From positions 1 to 51,873 of the forward strand of contig NTJG01000020.1 of assembly GCA_002324875.1 (NCBI GenBank): a DNA stretch of 51,873 bases. Reading direction: 5' to 3'. Every line of letters starts with the position of its first letter. Positions within the stretch are counted from its first letter, which is position 1. Below the pieces are notes generated by a model. That model was not told the DNA's origin. It saw only the letters and a list, made by a program, of their open reading frames with translations, and did not search any database. The position numbers and the translations under genes were made by a program. Positions 49,298-51,873 of the stretch are shown here, one piece after another. This DNA is from Lysobacteraceae bacterium NML93-0793. Its GTDB lineage: Bacteria; Pseudomonadota; Gammaproteobacteria; Xanthomonadales; Xanthomonadaceae.

Positions 49298-49360
49298 GTC
49301 CGGGGGATGTCCGGACGTCCGCTGCCGGACATCGTCCCGCCTGTCACGCGGACGTCCGCG
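49298..49360. promoter_or_regulatory. Candidate enhancer: cluster of GTCCGG/CCGGAC palindromes
   Basis: The main site has perfect arms GATGTCCGG (49306-49314) and CCGGACATC (49325-49333) around ten bases. A half site GTCCGG lies at 49298-49303, and the perfect palindrome CGCGGACGTCCGCG at 49347-49360. The main site is centred about 94 bp upstream of the predicted start, a usual distance for NtrC-type enhancers. The rest of the gap 49206-49617 holds only the glmS leader. Confidence 0.6.
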
Positions 49361-49583
49361 CTCGAACTGACGCTCGATTCGCGTCATCCGCCGGACCCGC
49401 AATACCAGATGGCTCCGCGTTCGATCGCGCCGCGTGTGCATGGCGATACCGCGACGTGCGGCCGGGCCCGGCGCTGCGCACATGCGAACGCAGCGCTTTC
49501 CCCGCGTCCTGCACCCGCAGACCCGCATCTCGGTCGCGCTGAACGTCTCGGCGCGCGTGTCCGTTGCGGTCGGCGGTGCCCGA

Positions 49584-49589
49584 TAGAAT
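49584..49589 (+). promoter_or_regulatory. Probable -10 element of glmS
   Basis: TAGAAT, 28 bp before the glmS ATG, with CAGGAG as ribosome-binding site between. No good -35 hexamer is evident at 16-18 bp. Confidence 0.4.
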
Positions 49590-49617
49590 GGTGGCCCCCA
49601 TCTCAGGAGCAGGCCGC

Positions 49618-51450
49618 ATGTGCGGAATCGTCGGCGCGATCGCAGATCGCGATGTGGTCCCCGTCCTCGTCGAGGGACTCAAGCGGCTGGAATATCGCGG
49701 CTACGACTCGGCCGGTATCGCCGTCGTGGTCGGCGACGACGTCCGCCGCGTCCGCCGCACCGGTCGGGTGGCCGAGATGGAAGCCGCGGCGAACGCGGAC
49801 GGCCTGACCGCCGGCCTCGGCATCGGCCATACGCGCTGGGCAACGCACGGCGGCGTCACCGAAACCAACGCCCACCCGCACATCAGCCACGACAGCCTGG
49901 CTCTGGTGCACAACGGCATCATCGAAAACCACGAGGCACAGCGCGAACGGCTGACCCAGCTAGGCTACGTGTTCGAGTCGCAGACCGATACCGAGGTCAT
50001 CGCGCATCTGATCCATCACCACCAGACGCAGGGCCTCGACCTGCTTGCGGCGCTGCAGGCGGCGGTCAGGGAACTGGAAGGCGCATACGCGCTGGCGGTG
50101 ATCGACAAGTCGGACCCCGAGCGCATGGTCGTTGCGCGCATGGGCTGCCCGCTGCTGGTCGGCCTGGGCGAGGGCGAGAACTTCGTCGCCTCCGATGTGT
50201 CCGCGATCCTGCAGGCCACGCGCCGCGTGATTTTCCTCGAAGAGGGCGACACCGCCGTGCTGACCCGCGCCGCGGTGCAGGTCTTCGACGGCGCCGGCGA
50301 CAACGTCGTCCGCGAGGAGCACCTGTCCGATGTCTCGCTGGCGTCGCTCGAACTCGGCCCCTACCGCCACTTCATGCAGAAGGAGATCCACGAGCAGCCG
50401 CGCGCGCTGGCCGACACCATCGAAGCGATCATCGATGCGGCCGCGTTCGAGCCGACCCTCTTCGGCAAGGATGCGGCTGCCGTGTTGCGCGAGGTCGAGG
50501 GCGTACAGATCCTCGCCTGCGGCACCAGCTTCTACGCCGGCTCGGTTGCGCGTTACTGGATCGAGGCGATCAGCGGCCTGCCGTGCACGGTCGAAATCGC
50601 CAGCGAGTATCGCTACCGCACGGCGGTGGCCAACCCGAAGCACCTGATCGTCACCATTTCGCAGTCAGGCGAAACGCTCGACACGATGGAAGCGCTCAAG
50701 TACGCCAAGTCGCTCGGCCACACCCGCACGCTGTCGATCTGCAACGTGCCCGAGAGCGCGATCCCGCGCGCGAGCGGTCTGGTGTTCTACACCCGCGCCG
50801 GCGCCGAGATCGGCGTGGCGTCGACCAAAGCCTTCACCACCCAACTCGTCGGCCTGTTCGCGCTCGCGGTCACGCTGGCCAAACTCAACGACCGCCTGAC
50901 GTCCGGGCAGGAGGCGGCCTTCATCGAGGACCTGCGCCAGTTACCGGGCAGCGTGCAGCACGCCCTCAATCTCGAACCGCAGATCGCCATGTGGGCCGAG
51001 AAGTTCACGCCCAAGCACCACGCGCTGTTCCTCGGGCGCGGCGTGCACTACCCGATCGCCCTGGAAGGCGCGCTCAAGCTCAAGGAAATCTCGTACATCC
51101 ACGCTGAGGCCTACCCGGCCGGCGAGCTCAAGCACGGCCCCCTGGCGCTGGTCGATGCGGACATGCCGGTCGTTGTGATCGCGCCGAAGGACGCCCTGCT
51201 CGAAAAGGTGAAGTCGAACATGCAGGAAGTCCGCGCACGCGGCGGCGAGCTGTTCGTGTTCACCGATGCCGACAGCAACTTCAGTGCGTCCGAAGGCGTG
51301 CACGTGATCCGCACGCCGCGCCATGTCGGCGTGCTCAGCCCCATCGTGCACACCATTCCGGTGCAGATGCTGGCGTACCACACGGCTCTCGCACGCGGCA
51401 CGGATGTCGACAAGCCGCGCAATCTCGCCAAGTCGGTCACCGTCGAGTAG
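49618..51450 (+). CDS. glmS: Glutamine-fructose-6-phosphate aminotransferase, isomerizing (610 aa)
   Basis: Makes glucosamine-6-phosphate from fructose-6-phosphate and glutamine, the first step to UDP-GlcNAc. It begins MCGIVGAIA, so the catalytic Cys becomes N-terminal after Met removal. The glutaminase domain has RWATHGG and HNGIIEN; two SIS sugar-isomerase domains follow ([62 protein letters not shown]), ending [12 protein letters not shown]. Full length. It is separated from glmU by the efflux operon. No ribozyme-like leader is seen, as expected outside Firmicutes. Confidence 0.97.
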   Translation: MCGIVGAIADRDVVPVLVEGLKRLEYRGYDSAGIAVVVGDDVRRVRRTGRVAEMEAAANADGLTAGLGIGHTRWATHGGVTETNAHPHISHDSLALVHNGIIENHEAQRERLTQLGYVFESQTDTEVIAHLIHHHQTQGLDLLAALQAAVRELEGAYALAVIDKSDPERMVVARMGCPLLVGLGEGENFVASDVSAILQATRRVIFLEEGDTAVLTRAAVQVFDGAGDNVVREEHLSDVSLASLELGPYRHFMQKEIHEQPRALADTIEAIIDAAAFEPTLFGKDAAAVLREVEGVQILACGTSFYAGSVARYWIEAISGLPCTVEIASEYRYRTAVANPKHLIVTISQSGETLDTMEALKYAKSLGHTRTLSICNVPESAIPRASGLVFYTRAGAEIGVASTKAFTTQLVGLFALAVTLAKLNDRLTSGQEAAFIEDLRQLPGSVQHALNLEPQIAMWAEKFTPKHHALFLGRGVHYPIALEGALKLKEISYIHAEAYPAGELKHGPLALVDADMPVVVIAPKDALLEKVKSNMQEVRARGGELFVFTDADSNFSASEGVHVIRTPRHVGVLSPIVHTIPVQMLAYHTALARGTDVDKPRNLAKSVTVE

Positions 51451-51522
51451 CGGTACGAAGGCGTTCGCGCTGAACACGCGAGGCGCTTTAACAGGCTCCT
51501 ACAAATTTTCGTGTCAGGGTCT

Positions 51523-51550
51523 TTGCAAACCGATTGCATCTATGCATAAT
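51523..51550 (+). promoter_or_regulatory. Possible additional rRNA promoter (P0)
   Basis: TTGCAA (51523-51528), 16-bp spacer, CATAAT (51545-51550). Same spacing as the two stronger promoters downstream, but without their shared discriminator sequence. Confidence 0.45.
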
Positions 51551-51632
51551 TCGCGCCCCGCTTGGCGGGCTGCTCTTCGGGGCGGCGCACCGGGCGGGGT
51601 TCGAAGAGGTCGACACGCGGTTTCACGCGGTG

Positions 51633-51660
51633 TTGACAGACTCGAAAGCCGCGGTAAGAT
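51633..51660 (+). promoter_or_regulatory. rRNA operon promoter P1
   Basis: Consensus TTGACA (51633-51638), 16-bp spacer, TAAGAT (51655-51660), followed by the GC-rich GTGCGGCTCGCTTC. A short spacer and GC-rich discriminator are hallmarks of stringently controlled rRNA promoters. Confidence 0.75.
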
Positions 51661-51733
51661 GTGCGGCTCGCTTCAACGAAACGCCTTCGGGCGCGACGCT
51701 GAAGCCGGCAGAAATCTCCCCCCTCACGGGGTG

Positions 51734-51761
51734 TTGACGAAAGCCGAAACCGCGCTAGAAT
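51734..51761 (+). promoter_or_regulatory. rRNA operon promoter P2
   Basis: TTGACG (51734-51739), 16-bp spacer, TAGAAT (51756-51761), followed by GGGCGGCTCGCTTC, nearly the same discriminator as P1. The two promoters are 101 bp apart and look like a duplicated unit. Confidence 0.75.
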
Positions 51762-51826
51762 GGGCGGCTCGCTTCGGAGGAAACGACGAAGCATCGGGAA
51801 GCAGGCGCTGAGGCCACTTCCGAAGA

Positions 51827-51873
51827 TCTTTGACAGTGTGCGCAGGATACTTATGCGGACGTCTGGCTGGTGG
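51827..51873 (+). other. Start of rRNA leader with boxA-like element
   Basis: TCTTTGACAGT (51827-51837) resembles the boxA antitermination signal (TGCTCTTTAACA), and the following TATGCGGACGTCTGG parallels the leader and spacer sequence around rRNA genes. The 16S rRNA gene itself should begin beyond the right edge; no mature rRNA sequence is seen in the window. Confidence 0.6.

Noticed and set aside
49206..49617. glmS ribozyme or riboswitch before glmS
   Set aside because: The ribozyme is known from Gram-positive bacteria, and no matching core is seen in the short leader.

Overview
This is a high-GC proteobacterial chromosome segment. The gene set points to the Xanthomonadaceae (Lysobacter/Luteimonas-like): the atp operon close to glmU and glmS, aceF and a lipoyl-bearing lpdA on either side of a GNAT-nitrilase gene, a YajQ/DUF1415 pair, and repeats of the 'gtgattggtgattcg' kind that I associate with this family. 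Genus placement is inference. No tRNA, CRISPR array, insertion sequence or prophage was seen. The window ends inside what looks like a 16S rRNA leader.

Layout. (1) 1-4209: a YtrA-type GntR repressor with its ABC transporter (minus strand, cut by the window edge), then three secreted cell-wall enzymes: two L,D-transpeptidase-type proteins and an M23 peptidase. (2) 4300-11182: the divergent tesA / ybbA-ybbP pair, a small hypothetical gene, and an overlapping rsmC-like / rsuA / HAD operon. (3) 11226-16719: a 155-bp MITE-like repeat, a CDF metal exporter, and a tightly overlapped trio of two tandemly duplicated ankyrin lipoproteins and a GHSLGG lipase-like protein, read here as a candidate effector with immunity proteins. 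(4) 16766-22872: DUF1415, YajQ, an M48 membrane peptidase, an EamA exporter, a DUF1453-like protein and OmpW. (5) 23329-29530: aceF, a fused GNAT/nitrilase and lpdA, followed by a bidirectional terminator and a convergent outer-membrane beta-barrel gene. (6) 29890-37389: a promoter and the complete atpIBEFHAGDC operon, with long inverted repeats on both sides of atpG. (7) 37564-41579: gtrA and a GT-C glycosyltransferase on the minus strand, then glmU. (8) 41583-49360: one minus-strand unit encoding an HlyD-like adaptor, a small ORF, an ABC ATPase, two MacB/FtsX-type permeases, an NtrC-family regulator and its histidine kinase. It is preceded by a near-consensus sigma-54 promoter, a perfect IHF consensus and a cluster of palindromes. 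(9) 49618-51873: glmS, then tandem rRNA promoters and a boxA-like leader.

How the parts work together. Most of the window is housekeeping: ATP synthesis, the pyruvate dehydrogenase E2/E3 components, UDP-GlcNAc supply (glmU, glmS), ribosome modification and envelope maintenance. The parts most worth attention are the ankyrin/ankyrin/lipase module, which carries a sequence scar showing how it duplicated; the self-contained sigma-54 efflux/two-component operon; the leaderless-looking GntR autorepressor; the hairpins inside the atp operon; and a possible structured small RNA upstream of atpI.
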